Assembly: GCA_030248215.1 (NCBI GenBank)
Contig: JASANG010002512.1
Coordinates: 62,001 to 126,000 of the forward strand
From: Enoplolaimus lenunculus
Lineage: Eukaryota; Nematoda; Enoplea; Enoplida; Thoracostomopsidae
Reading direction: 5' to 3'
Length of the DNA: 64,000 bases
This document shows, in pieces, positions 1 to 10,947 of the stretch. Under the pieces are notes generated by a model, which saw only the letters and a program-made list of their open reading frames with translations, did no database searches and was not told where the DNA came from. Position 1 is the first letter of the stretch. Each line of letters begins with the position of its first letter. The position numbers and the translations under genes were made by a program.

Positions 1-116
1 CATGGTTGAAACACCGGTATAAGCATATTCCCAAGCCTAAGCAAAAACTACTCAAAAGCTTACGCTTAATCTGTTGCAATCCGTTGTGAAAATCAACCGC
101 CCGTGATCTATACATG
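1..116. mobile_element. TTAGGC hAT-like MITE, diverged copy at window edge
   Basis: It holds GGTATAAGCATATTCC, CCAAGCCTAAGC and the right-end sequence GATCTATACATG of the GGCCCATGTATAGA subfamily. The left end is cut off or decayed. Confidence 0.55.
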
Positions 117-990
117 AACGCTGCTCACATGAGACAACTGAAGATGATTTAAAATGTTGGGATAATTGGGTTGAACGATGACAACCCGTAAACCAATTAT
201 AAGACCAATGGATTAATATTGAATGTGCCATTATTTATAACCATGTCAGTATTTTGTATTTGTTCATGTATCAGGTCTCAAGATTCTTTTTTTGCGTTTC
301 ATGACGCCGTTTTGAAACAAAGTGTAAAAACATTTGCTATAAAATGAAACTATTACAATTTTAACTCTTTCTGGACCACAAACAGTTTTCAAATAAACGT
401 AAAAATAATATTGCGGTATCCATAAGACAGCAACAGCGTGAGTTGATTTTTCGATGTTTCTTTTATCACAGACAACATTTTTCATTGCAATCTTTTATGT
501 GCATAGCCCAATAGGCGACATAGGGGCTGTGAGGTTATCTGTAGGTTTAAGCTAATGTTTAGGAACAGTCTTACTGAACAGACCTTTATGATTAGCATGT
601 ATTATTTTTTATTGGACATCAATGCTGAGAGTAGACCAATTATCTTATTTTTGTATACATTAGAAGTACGATATCAACAAAAACAGAGTTTACTTATTAA
701 TAAAGCGAGCAGTTTTTGATGGCGTCTTATTTCGATTTATTGAAAAGCTAGCCTTTTTTACACATAAATAGTTTCTATTTCATTGATATACTTTCAACGA
801 ATGTTTCGAATCGTAGCGCTTTAACATCACCATTCAGCTGTAGGAGCTTGATGCTCAAGCCCAAGACGGTTCTCACGTTTTATGACGATTTTGTAGTGCG
901 CGTACGTACACTGTTTAATTGTTAGTTTGCGCTAAGTTGTTCTTTCGTGAGTAGGGGCAAAATTTAGCGCATCCAGTGTTTTAATTGGCC
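117..990. other. unassigned AT-rich DNA
   Basis: I see no gene, RNA or repeat unit here beyond scattered A/T runs. Confidence 0.5.
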
Positions 991-1491
991 TCATTGTTTT
1001 TCGTTTATTTCGGCCACTTTGTCGTTGATAGACTTTTCATTTTTCGGCTGCTTTGCTTTCACCCGCTTCGCCTTCCGTTCTGGTGACCTTACGGTTTCCG
1101 GAGCAGACGCAGTTTTTCGAGCTGCAATCACTGGAGCGCCTAATGGGAAATCGGGCAGTGACTTACTAACGCTCGCAACAACTCCGTGGCTGGTAGATTT
1201 GGCATACATCGGACCCTCAGGTGATGCGCTGCGGGTCAATTTTGTCTGCGACCGTCGGGTAACATCGCGGTACATTGCAACATAAAAACCGTAAACCACA
1301 CCAATAAGAACACAAATGAACGCTAGAAGCATTGTTACTGTTAGCGCAACAAATTTAGCTTTTTGAAGGTGTTCAGATTTAATTTGGCCTTGGATTGAAT
1401 CTTGCTTCGGTAGTAACTTGTATATAGGACGAAACGTGGTGCTGAAATGTAGAAATTCGTTGAGTAGCTTATCTCTTGTTCGCTTCACCAC
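991..1491 (-). CDS. candidate exon of a single-pass membrane protein
   Basis: 166-codon open frame ending in TGA. There is one hydrophobic segment at about residues 45-72 (KFVALTVTMLLAFICVLIG, then VVYGFYVAMY). It is preceded by a basic, leucine-containing N-terminal part and followed by a basic Ser/Lys/Pro-rich tail (RSPERKAKRVKAKQPKNEKS). No ATG lies in frame before the membrane segment: the frame opens at GTG and stays open upstream to about 1529. It is therefore best read as the 3' coding exon of a spliced gene whose 5' part I could not find. The charge pattern and membrane segment make chance unlikely, but I do not recognise a family. Confidence 0.5.
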   Translation of the reverse strand: MVKRTRDKLLNEFLHFSTTFRPIYKLLPKQDSIQGQIKSEHLQKAKFVALTVTMLLAFICVLIGVVYGFYVAMYRDVTRRSQTKLTRSASPEGPMYAKSTSHGVVASVSKSLPDFPLGAPVIAARKTASAPETVRSPERKAKRVKAKQPKNEKSINDKVAEINEKQ

Positions 1492-2211
1492 AGGGTTTAG
1501 GTTTATAGGAAAAAGCTTGTGGAAGCCTTTTACAGTTAAGTGTTAATTTTTAATCTAGTTTCTTATTGTCCTCGGTAAATTAAAAAATGAGTGGAAAAAT
1601 CACATTGTTGCTATGAGCGACTTTCCGACAGTTGATGCTGGCATGATTCGATAAAATGTAATGAGTTGCAAACATAAAATTATGATCGTATTTTGCTCGT
1701 TTTAAAGATTAACGCTTAATTGATTGTGGACAAGAAAGGATTAATGATAGAGAGTCCTGGGATAGATTCCCCTACCAAACCCATACAAAATTAAAATTTT
1801 GTATTCTAACTGAAAATTCTAACTGCGTTAGATTTTTCGCTCGCCCCGCTCTCGCTGATTGCTAAGCAATGAAATAACTTGCTTTGACTTGCAATTAGGC
1901 CTAAAAATGTGGTGTGGGTCTGACTTGTATAAACGGCATGCTTAGAGAAGTAGTACCTTCATCGAGGTCCCTTACCTATACCTAAGATGGTGTTCCCTCA
2001 TACAATATTAACCAAGGACACAAAAGCTTATACGAAGACAGAGGGTTTAAGCCCGTGGGTTTATAATATTTAATTGTAGAAGATATCTCGCGTGCGATCC
2101 GAGCGAGAAACCAAATTAGGATGAATAAAGCAATACTTAATTTGAACTACACTTAAAGCGCCAAATGGTTTGAAATTCATGGCGGATGGGTTTTGCCGGC
2201 GGTCCCCAAAT
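1492..2211. other. unassigned DNA upstream of the membrane-protein exon
   Basis: The missing 5' exon of the 991-1491 candidate could lie here or further right. I found no clear splice-joined partner and no repeat. Confidence 0.4.
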
Positions 2212-2214
2212 GCC

Positions 2215-2334
2215 ACGTGCGTAGCCAGGATTTTTGTTGAGGGGGATCATTGTTTCATGTCATTTAAAAATGAAATTTTTCCAAAACCATTGGGGGAAGC
2301 CACGGGCCTCCCTCCCGGCTACGCCCCTGCCAGG
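2215..2334. mobile_element. GTAGCCA-like terminal-repeat element, distant copy
   Basis: ACGTGCGTAGCCAGGATTTT left and CCTCCCGGCTACGCCCCTGC right. The interior differs from the main family. Confidence 0.45.
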
Positions 2335-2780
2335 GGCCGTTGTTTGTGGAGTTTAAAAAGAAGTTATAAAAGATTTTAAAGTTCGACTCATCATCGCGCA
2401 TTTTAGCTATTAACATTTGCCAACTTACAAATGTTTGTTTCGTTTGTATGTGAAAAGGTCCCGCACTCTAGGTGGTAAATCGGTGATCATATTCGGTATA
2501 TCTGAAATAAACCGTGAACACAGAAACAATTTTAACGTTTTATCACTTGAGTATATTCTACTTCATGTGAGATCGCTGGTGGTTTCAAGGAAAACTTTCC
2601 CTACCTTGCCCACCGCAACAAGGATTTCTGACTCGCTTCGCTCAAGAGGTTTTCAACTTGTAAATCTCGCGCCATCCCTATTCAGAAATTTGTGGATCCA
2701 CCACTGTGTGAGAAGTAGTTTCTAGTTAGGATTCGAGCTCCGCGAATATTGGATGGCATGCGTTTATATACTATCATCTA

Positions 2781-3142
2781 CGGGCCGTAGCCAAGGGGTG
2801 GCAGGGTGGGCTCTGTTCCTCTGGAAAAATTTTGCCTGTCCCCTAGAAAATGGCCCATATATAAAGCAGGGTCGGAACAGTACTATATTAAGCATATTCC
2901 TAAGCCAAAGTGTGAGCCTAAGCATATTCCTAAGCCAAAGTGTGAGCCTAATCCTATGCAAAAAATTTAGCGTAAAGCTTAAACTGACTCTGCTACAGCC
3001 CGTCCGGAAAACGATTCGTCCCTGTTTTATACATGGGCCTGGAAAATTATCAACGTTGCTTGTAAGTAAACGAAAACCCTAGTATGCCTCGCATGAAAAA
3101 TTTTTTAGACCCCTAAGCAATGCGAGCTGGTTAGGCTATGGT
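2781..3142. mobile_element. GTAGCCA-ended element, split by a TTAGGC MITE
   Basis: GGGCCGTAGCCAAGGGGTGG to CGAGCTGGTTAGGCTATGG. Without the 2852-3039 insertion it aligns with 9490-9648 (AGAAAATTTTCAACCTTGC region). Confidence 0.78.
2852..3039. mobile_element. TTAGGC hAT-like MITE (GTATAGA subfamily) nested in another element
   Basis: Ends GGCCCATATATAAAGCAGGG and CCCTGTTTTATACATGGGCC. The core has two near-identical GCATATTCCTAAGCC units. Flanked by TAGAAAAT at 2844-2851 and TGGAAAAT at 3040-3047 (7 of 8 match). It splits a GTAGCCA-ended element. Confidence 0.85.
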
Positions 3143-3451
3143 CACCGATCGACGGAGTGTTGAACCCTTAATATTGTTCTTAAGAGTGAGGCGGATTGTG
3201 GTAGATGCTGTTTGCAAATATGAGGAAGTGCAGTAGTCATATATTACACTTTTACTTGCTACATTCTTTGCGAGTGTAAAAGTTATGCTCAAAACGGCGC
3301 TAAATATGATAAATTCACTAGATTTTTAACTTAAAATTCTGCACCAACATCTATTTTGCACTAAGCCAACTGTCTGAGAAAGTGTCAAAACAATTATTTG
3401 GCCATAATTCGTAAACTGGTGATTAAAACCTATAAAACACTATTCGACCAG

Positions 3452-3612
3452 ACCCGTAGCCAGCGCATCTTGCTAGTGGGCTAAAAATTATTCAAGAATT
3501 GCATTCAAGGGTTTTCAATGAGTTACACGCAAGGTTCAAAATTTTATAGGGTGCCAAAATTTTTCCACTGGGCCCAAACCCGCTCTGCCCCCCCCCCCCC
3601 CTTGGATACGTT
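3452..3612. mobile_element. GTAGCCA-ended element
   Basis: ACCCGTAGCCAGCGCATC left. The reverse-oriented interior GTTACACGCAAGGTTC matches the family, and it ends after a poly-C run. Confidence 0.6.
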
Positions 3613-4032
3613 CACGCGTTTGACTCAACTTGTTAAACTGAACTGAATACTATATGTAAGTTTTTGAACTTTTTGACTGTAAATCGTTTTTAATTTCAAT
3701 TGGGGGCAGTAATAGGACCTCAAAAAATCAAATAATTCATGAATTCAAATTTTGGTCAATATAAAAAATTTTAAAATCCAACCATTTTTGGGCGAACGCC
3801 GGATGCGGGTAAATAACGAAAAACTCCGAAGCATTTCGGTGCACTGTAAAATTCTCAAACGGTATATAATTTTGGTATAACTGGCCCGGTTTCAGTTATT
3901 TGTAGCGGAGTAAATAAATAATCGACTACCTCAAGTGGTGATAATATATTCTGTCGATATCGAATTAATAAAAAATTGGCTTAAAATGTACTTATGCACC
4001 CTATAGCTTTTTGATACGATTTCTCGCGTTCA

Positions 4033-4284
4033 CACTGTAAATTCCAATGAGTTGATTAGTCAACTCATAGGGAGAGAATTAGCTATTTCGGGATGTTTCT
4101 GAGTTAACAGTAAATATTAACTCACTCTGAGCTGATACAATTCCGGGTGAGTTGATTAATTAACTCAGATTGGGTTCATTCAATTCAGAGAACGCTGAGT
4201 TCTGAACGACCTAATTCAAAGCTCAAACATCTGAGTGGATTCAACTCGTTCTGAGTTAAAATCAATTCACTAAAATGTACTGTG
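4033..4284. mobile_element. CACTGTAAATT palindromic foldback MITE
   Basis: CACTGTAAATTCCAATGAG at the left, mirrored decayed end at the right. The interior is built of alternating AACTCA and TGAGTT blocks. Confidence 0.78.
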
Positions 4285-4695
4285 CACGTATAGCCGGATC
4301 TGCTTAATGCTTAATACCTGGCAGTCGATTGAAAAATGTTGGTTCATAATGAAGCAGTACTAAATAGCCATGGCCATGCGTTGAAGAAATCGCAGAATAC
4401 TGTGCACACTGAGAATAAATTGTTCTTGATACGTTGGCTGGAAAATAAGATATATTCGATTGTGGCCGTTGGGATCTTTTGATTTCGCCAACGTTGCTTG
4501 TACTGTTGAATCCAATCCAGACAGGAGCGATACTTTCAGGCGAACTGTAGAGAAACACAGCGACTGCGATTTTTGCCGAGTAACAAAGTACGACGGATAT
4601 CGTGATAGTGCGGCTGCGTTTGCTGTATCAAAAAGCATAAAAAATAAATCGGCTAATTCATGACAGTTCGTGCAAGACTGCAGACTTCACTTTCT

Positions 4696-4799
4696 GACCC
4701 ATACTTAGGCTTAAGAATATGCTGATTCTTACGCTTAGGCTTACGCTTAGGAATATGCTTATAATACTATTCCACCCCATGCAGTTCTTTACATTGGTC
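4696..4799. mobile_element. TTAGGC hAT-like MITE, 104-bp copy
   Basis: Left end GACCCAT, right end CTTTACATTGGTC. Two TTAGGC-rich blocks. Perfect 8-bp duplication CACTTTCT at 4688-4695 and 4800-4807. Confidence 0.85.
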
Positions 4800-5268
4800 C
4801 ACTTTCTTAAGAGGCAAAATAAGTAATACAAGCTTTAATTTTGACGTAAATTTCAAATTAAGAAAGTTAGAGTTGTTAGCTTTTACGAGAACGTTTAAGA
4901 AAAACTAGACATGAGAATATCGTAAATGAAACAAAATATCGTTTTTATCTTGCAAGTTTAGTAATAAACTTGCATTTTTCTACATTTTATTTACAGAACG
5001 GTTGATCGCTCTTTTGCGTATAGCGGGTGGGGGATCCTAGACTCGCGAGCGAGAAGCCAGACGAATTTTAAAACTTCTGCGCTTTTTGTTTCAACCGGTT
5101 TAGGGTGGAGCCCTTTACGGGTGCCCTCCGTCCAAATGGGGGTATGGGGAGTGGCTGCTCTGGCCGTGCGTATAGCATTAGTACCTGAAGATTCAAACTA
5201 AAATTCGATTTTACACTCAAAATTTGGTTAATAAACAACGTACTTTATACAGATATGCTGCAATTGTT

Positions 5269-5520
5269 CACTGTAAATTTCAGCGAGTTGATGTTAACTC
5301 AGAATGAGTTGAATTACTCAGACTGAGTTAGGACTTTCAGAACTCAGAATTCTGAGTTGATTCAATTCATTCTGAGTTAATTAGTCAACTCACCCAGAGT
5401 CAACTCAATTCAGAGTGAAAATCACCTCAACTCAGAGTGAGTTAATGTTTACTGATGTTAATTCAGAAATAACCAACTCGCTAGCTGAATTGATTCATCA
5501 ACTCATTGGAATTTACAGTG
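5269..5520. mobile_element. CACTGTAAATT palindromic foldback MITE, intact 252 bp
   Basis: CACTGTAAATTTCAGCGAG and CTCATTGGAATTTACAGTG ends. The interior is a near-continuous run of CTGAGTT/AACTCAG. Confidence 0.85.
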
Positions 5521-5599
5521 TTTGACATAAAATAATTACAAAACTGAGCCCAAATCTTGAAAATTTCAGTGCATCCTGGCACGCCTGAATTTTGTTGCG

Positions 5600-5706
5600 A
5601 GAAAAATAAAACATCTTTGAAACTTTCATACTTTAATATCAGTTTACCGTTTTCATTATTTTCATCAATATTCGTTTCCGTTATTTTTGCTATCCGTTTA
5701 CGCTCT
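5600..5706. mobile_element. right-end fragment of the CCGTTTTCG-rich CAGGGT subfamily
   Basis: AAAATAAAACATCTTTGAAA through GCTATCCGTTTACGCTCTG aligns with 50880-50962. The left part is missing. Confidence 0.55.
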
Positions 5707-6144
5707 GCTTGAAAGTATTGCCTATTGTTCCCATCAATCCTCCCGTGAAAGCGTAAAAAAGCCCATAAAACATAAAGACACAGATGTTTTCATTAAAGTC
5801 ACAACTTACAGTGCATATTTCATGTTTTTCCACGACACAAGTATCATACTTGTAAAACTGCCCGTTTTAGCCAAATCTGGCCAACTTGGAAGCTTATTGG
5901 TGTTGTAAAGCGTTTGAAAATGATGGCGAAATCGTTGAGGGTGGAGTGGTTTCAAAATTACCCGATATGTGTCGGGAAATGTGAACATACCAGAGAGTGC
6001 TGAGATTGTGGGCAGAATAAGTGAACGGTTTTTTGATGCGTACACTCCATTACACGATATCCGAGGGTTCCCGTGTACTATCGACGATGAAAATGTAAGC
6101 ACTCCTGTAATATTTACGCTTTATTCGTGGTATAGCCTAATTTA

Positions 6145-6204
6145 CACTGTAAATTTCAATGTGTTGATGAGTCAATTTAGCTAGCGATTTGGAAATTTAA
6201 AGTG
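6145..6204. mobile_element. 60-bp remnant of the CACTGTAAATT foldback
   Basis: CACTGTAAATTTCAATGTG joined almost directly to the mirrored end GGAAATTTAAAGTG. It looks like an internal deletion. Confidence 0.65.
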
Positions 6205-6214
6205 TAATACGGAT

Positions 6215-6369
6215 TACTGAGGCCGCGGCGTTACGGCCCTATGGACTCTAATTTGGGTTAAGGGACTGTATCTGCTTACGAACTCTTATTAGAGATACGG
6301 ACTCCTATTGATTGGGACTCAAAATGGGGACTCCGTCTTATTACCCCCTCTTACTCAGGTCATTACAGT
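6215..6369. mobile_element. CTGTAGTGACCC element, right-half fragment
   Basis: GGACTCTAATTTGGG, GATTGGGACTCAAAATGGGG and end ACTCAGGTCATTACAGTG match the right half of 39716-40150. Confidence 0.65.
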
Positions 6370-6775
6370 GCGCGTGTGTATTCGATTGAGGGTTAATAAT
6401 TTTTTGCACACAAAACAACATAATAAAATTGCTGAGCTAGGGTAGGGTTAAAGCAAAAGCAAGTTTTTAGCAAAATTTCACACAACGCGTGGCAGGGGTT
6501 ATAAAAAAGTGTTGACCCTACCTTAACAATTGGCACAAAGCTCTCATTGAAGTATGTGCCACCAGCAAGCGTTTACAATGGCGTAGCGAGACGTTTGGAT
6601 CTGCAGTGGCCTGCACCCGGCAGGGGATTGGGTTTTCAGCCTTCCAAAAAAACCGTAAATACCTAAAACCCTGTGATGGATTCAGATGTTTTTGCTGGTG
6701 AATTGCTTACTTGGCCTATTTCCGCTAGTTAATTCCGAGACTTTTTTGAGTCCTCTTTAAGGCTGTAAATCTTTG

Positions 6776-6980
6776 CACTGTGAGCTGATTAATCAACTTT
6801 CACACAGAGAATTAGTTATTTCTGAGTTACCAACAGTTATATATTATTAACTCACTCTGAGTTGTTTATTTCCGTGTTATTTAGAATTGTGAGTTCTGAA
6901 CCACTTAATACAGAGCTCAGACTTCAGAGTATGGATTCAACTCATTCTGAGTTAAAATCAACTCACTGGAATTTACAGTG
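6776..6980. mobile_element. CACTGTAAATT palindromic foldback MITE
   Basis: Left end shortened to CACTGTGAGCTGATTAATC. Right end intact, CTCACTGGAATTTACAGTG. Confidence 0.78.
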
Positions 6981-7183
6981 TGCGGCTAACTAAAACTAGA
7001 CCGTATGGAATCGTTCAGCATCTAAAGCACGATATGAAAAATACCGCGAGCAAGAAGCCAGACTTACTTATTCCACAAAACTTTTATAGCAGCAACGTAT
7101 TCGTTCGACTCTCGTATTCTTTCATGTTGAAGGCGGTATTTATTGACTTCCTCTTACAAATAAAGTTCCCTCACAAGCATAAC

Positions 7184-7320
7184 CGTAAGCCTGAGCCTGA
7201 GACTTGAGAAAAAAGCCTAAGCCTAGGCCAAAACCTAAGCCTAGGCCTCAGACTTAGGTTAGGCATTAGTTTAGGAAAACGTTTGCCTAAAAGCCTCAAC
7301 CTAATGCTAAGCCTTACCAT
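7184..7320. repeat. degenerate GCCTAAGCC array without clear ends
   Basis: CGTAAGCCTGAGCCTGAGAC, AAGCCTAAGCCTAGGCC and mirror GACTTAGGTTAGGC. No flanking terminal repeats recognised. Confidence 0.65.
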
Positions 7321-7451
7321 TAACCTTGTAGGGGCAGAGTTGGAGATGGGTCACAGGTCAAAATATTGGAAATTTCGATTGGTCACGGTGGAATATTATT
7401 TAAACGTCCGACGCAAATTCATAGCTCGGAGGGTTTGTCGTTCAACCACAT

Positions 7452-7655
7452 TGCGAAAAATGGTGAGTCAAATTGACTCTCTCCGAAATAGGCTCAACGG
7501 AACTACACAAGCTGAGTCAAATTCGACTCCGCCAGAGTCAAACGTGCGTCTATAAGTGAGTCGAATTTGACTCTACAGGAGTCGAATTTGACTAAGTTTG
7601 TGTAGTCCCGTGGAGCCTATTTCGGAGAGAGTCAATTTGACTCGCCATTTTTTGC
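7452..7655. mobile_element. GAGTCAAATTGACTC palindromic MITE
   Basis: TGCGAAAAATGGTGAGTC to GACTCGCCATTTTTTGCA with AATAGGCTC/GAGCCTATT arms inside; nearly a perfect 200-bp hairpin. Confidence 0.83.
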
Positions 7656-7947
7656 ATTGCATGTTGTTCAACATTTCACTGAACGCTAACTAGGGGTCAT
7701 TAGTTTCATGGTGGTATTGATTTTTGGGTCAATATATCTCATGGGTCATGGTTGTCATGAGCCACATCTGGTTAAATACACAAACAAAATTTCTTGAAAT
7801 TTCAAGACTCTGTGTGAACTAGCTGCTATGTTTATAAGGAAAGTTATCAAATTCCAATGATATTTTAGGTTGTACTGTCGAGATTTTAAATTAGGTTGGA
7901 ATTTTAGGAGGCTCTCAATTTTTGAGTCGGCTTCTCTGGCAAATATT

Positions 7948-8325
7948 TTAGTTTCGATTAAGACTTATATATTTCTGTGTCGGAAAAGTGTACAAAAGCA
8001 AGTTTACTTCTTTTATCTTACCATTAGATTTGACAAACATCAACGTGTATAAACGTCCAAAAAATGGAAATGCTTGCTGTACACGATATCCGTACTTTGT
8101 AAGCGGACTTGCGTACATATTTCGGTCAGGATCACTCCCATATAACACTTTTAGGTTATATAACACGCTTTGTCTTTTATAATCATCATCGTTCTGCCCT
8201 TTCGAAAGACGTGTCATCTGTTCCATAACAGTTTTAGCGGATAATTCAACGTGTAAACGATCAATGCTGTTTGCATTGGACACATTAGATATTAAACATA
8301 ACACAATTATTAATAGTAGCAGCAT
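7948..8325 (-). CDS. candidate secreted small protein, 125 residues, single exon
   Basis: ATG at 8325. The N-terminus MLLLLIIVLCLISNVSNANS is a good signal peptide with likely cleavage near residue 18-20. The mature part is polar: SIDRLHVELSAKTVMEQMTR, then LSKGQNDDDYKRQSVLYNLK, then MYASPLTKYGYRVQQAFPFF and GRLYTLMF. A TATA-like TATATTTATAG lies about 10-25 bases upstream of the ATG. The KR dibasic site and the FFGR motif would allow a neuropeptide-like precursor, but that is speculation; the C-terminal 30 residues could also be read-through past a missed splice site. No family recognised. Confidence 0.5.
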   Translation of the reverse strand: MLLLLIIVLCLISNVSNANSIDRLHVELSAKTVMEQMTRLSKGQNDDDYKRQSVLYNLKVLYGSDPDRNMYASPLTKYGYRVQQAFPFFGRLYTLMFVKSNGKIKEVNLLLYTFPTQKYISLNRN

Positions 8326-8587
8326 GTTTATGGAATTCTATAAATATAGACACGAAAAAATTTTTGCATTAAATTTATCGCCTGAATCTATTAACGTGTA
8401 AGCTATTTAAAGCGAAAAAAATTCAGTTTACTATCTATAACCCGTTCTCACATTGAGTTGCCTGTAGGCAACTCAGCGCAGTGTATATACGTTAAATAAT
8501 GTACATCGCACCGTGTTTAACAATTGCAACACGTGTACATAGTACTAAATCACCACAAGACGTGAGAGCCCCCTCGGACTCGAGCGT

Positions 8588-8756
8588 CCAAGCTCCTATA
8601 GCTGAGTGGTGATGGTATACGCCTCCCACTCCAGTCACCGGAGTTCGAATCCAAGCATAAAAGTATGTCTCAGGGGCAATGGAAAATATTCATGTGAGAA
8701 AGGGTTAAGCCCCATCGCATCCTCAGCAAAATTTTCGTGAAGGGCTCTATATATGG
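8588..8756 (+). mobile_element. tRNA-headed SINE-like repeat
   Basis: A-box-like ATAGCTGAGTGGTGATGG and B-box-like GAGTTCGAATCC about 45 bases apart, then a non-tRNA body ending AAAATTTTCGTGAAGGGC and TCTATATATGG. It has no acceptor stem, so it is not a functional tRNA. Confidence 0.5.
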
Positions 8757-8848
8757 TACTGCTTATTAACTTGGAATACTAATGACTAGAATAGGTTTTA
8801 CAGTACATATTTTTTAATGTAAAGCGTGATGGTAGCTATGCAAAAATT

Positions 8849-9084
8849 GGTCAATATTACTTTAAGGGCGTAACAGTAAATTAAGCATATTCCCAAGCCT
8901 AAAGCCTAAGCGTTGCTAAAATGTGTGCCTAAGCCTAAGCGTTGCTAAAATGTGTTCCTAAGCCTAAGCGTTGCTAAAATTTGTTCCTAAGCCTAAGCCT
9001 AAGTAAAAAAAGTAAACTAGAATCTAAACATACGCTTTATGGACCCACCAGAAACCTGGACGTCCCTTTAAAGTAACATGGGCA
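8849..9084. mobile_element. TTAGGC hAT-like MITE (GTTACTTTAAGG subfamily)
   Basis: Ends GGTCAATATTACTTTAAGGG and CTTTAAAGTAACATGGGC. The core carries three repeats of CCTAAGCCTAAGCGTTGCTA. Perfect 8-bp duplication CAAAAATT at 8841-8848 and 9085-9092. Confidence 0.88.
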
Positions 9085-9489
9085 CAAAAATTGATAAAAC
9101 GCAAGGTTTTGACACCTTTTGTCAAGACTTGTGTTTAGGATTTAGGCATATCTTGACAATAGGGAACCTTGGTTATACATACCCGCCCACACTATGGTGA
9201 TAATTTGACAAATGAAAAAAGATTCTTCCGCATTTATAGACAGTAGCGTGGTACGAATGTGCACTGTTTATATAATTTCTAATCTCAGGCCTGCGGCCCT
9301 CCTGTCCATTCTGCAATTTCAAAAGACTCTAGGGAGGATGGGATGCTGTCGCCCCCGAGCCTCTCACACTGAGCGGTTTCCGCACTTGAGTGCCAAAATC
9401 AATACCAAAATTAGTTCATTAGGCATTTTAGCTGCAGTAATATTCAGCTGCTTAGTGTGGGCTGTTTGAGGCCGACAGCCCCACGCCCG

Positions 9490-9648
9490 GGCCCGTAGCC
9501 AAGGGGTTGATAGGGGGGCTCAGCCCCCCTGGAAAAGTGTTGGCCCCCCAGAAAATTTTCAACCTTGCTTGTAAATTCATTGAAAAGCCTTGAATGCCCC
9601 TCCTAAAAAATTTAGCCCCCCCAACAAGGTGTGCTGGCTACGAGCCTG
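9490..9648. mobile_element. GTAGCCA-ended element, intact 159 bp
   Basis: GCCCGTAGCCAAGGGG left, GTGCTGGCTACGAGCC right. CCCCTGGAAAAG and TTTCAACCTTGCTTGTAAA inside. Confidence 0.78.
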
Positions 9649-10174
9649 CAGCCCCCGATCTTGCTTAGGGTCTCATAATGCAGTAACTGGAAACGTATGA
9701 TAAATTATGAAGTACGACAATTTCAACAATACACGCTTAAACAGTTTTAGAAAAAATCCCAGGATATATAATATGCAAGTTTTCTTTAAATTTTCGATAG
9801 AGAAAAATTTCCAATACCGAAAATACCGGAAAATTCCGGTAGAAAATACCGGATTTATATTACCGGAATCGGATAACGAAAAATTCCGGTACAGTATTTT
9901 AGCCATTATTGGTTACTTTCATTTGTTGGCATACAAACCTAATGAAACATTGCTCACGTATGAAGACCAAAAAAACTAGCCTGTACGCATCAAAGTTGTT
10001 CTGCGGGTCGAATAAGCATATTTGTAAATGTTTTATAGTAGGGTTGATACTGAACACATTTGACAACAAAATCGGAAATTCTGGTTCAACCCAGGCATGC
10101 AGGTAGATGTCACGTGCAAAGCTGATATTTATTTTACCTGCAATCCAAGCTTTTGAACACTTCCCCCACAGGCT

Positions 10175-10362
10175 TACCACTTAGGATTACACTCAGGATA
10201 CGATTTAAGATTGGGCTCAAGCTCATCTTATGCTTTGGCTTAAGATTACGCTCAGGCTTATGGTTCGGCTCACGCACAGGATTATGTCTTTTTTACTTGG
10301 TTTTAGGACACTATTGGGCGACAAGTTGTCGGGCAACAAACTGTCGTAGATTCGAACACGTC
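10175..10362. mobile_element. GACAACTTGT-ended element, right part
   Basis: AGGATTACACTCAGGATACG core-like run followed by GGGCGACAAGTTGTCGGGC. Left end not found. Confidence 0.45.
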
Positions 10363-10427
10363 ACTGTAGCACGAAAATTCGCAAACTCTAAACATGAGAA
10401 ATGTAATATTTTACTGTTCAGTTAGCC

Positions 10428-10573
10428 GGCCCATGTAAAGGTCAGCGGTGAAGCGTTTTTCTGTGGCACTATTACAGAGTAAGCTTAAGCTTTAGACTAA
10501 TTTTTTTTCTTGGCTTAGGCTTAGGCTTAGGAATATGCTTAATATTGTTCCGCTCCTGTTCGTTACATCGGCC
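10428..10573. mobile_element. TTAGGC hAT-like MITE
   Basis: Ends GGCCCATGTAAAGGTCAG and CTGTTCGTTACATCGGCC, core GGCTTAGGCTTAGGCTTAGG. No target duplication is recognisable, so it is probably an older copy. Confidence 0.8.
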
Positions 10574-10947
10574 GTATTTTCTAAAGCAAAATGCAGAGTG
10601 AATTTTTTCATATTGCCATTAAAATAGCGCACTTCTTCGAGTTTGTTTGTAGACGAATTATGGAACCTTTTAACGATGTTTTTAAAAAAACTTTCGCAGA
10701 AACAAAGTTTAAAATGCTAAATTTAACATTATTAGTACACGTGTACGTAATTAATAAATTGCGTTTCACACGTTATCCACAGGCCCTGGGAAACGCTGTA
10801 AAGTTTCGGTTGTTGGTTCACTCCAACGTATTTATTTGTGATTATAAAAACAGCTTCTCTCACAGGAACCATTTTACAAAAGTGTAAGTGGGCTGTGTAC
10901 CCGTATCTCGCTATACTTGTTTATAGTTCTTCCCGCACTCAAGTGTG

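Noticed and set aside
8592-8660. Functional tRNA gene
   Set aside because: A and B boxes are present but there is no paired acceptor stem, and the sequence continues into a dispersed repeat body.
10591-10887. 98-residue plus-strand frame
   Set aside because: It has an ATG but no domain, no signal peptide and AT-driven composition. Not enough to call.
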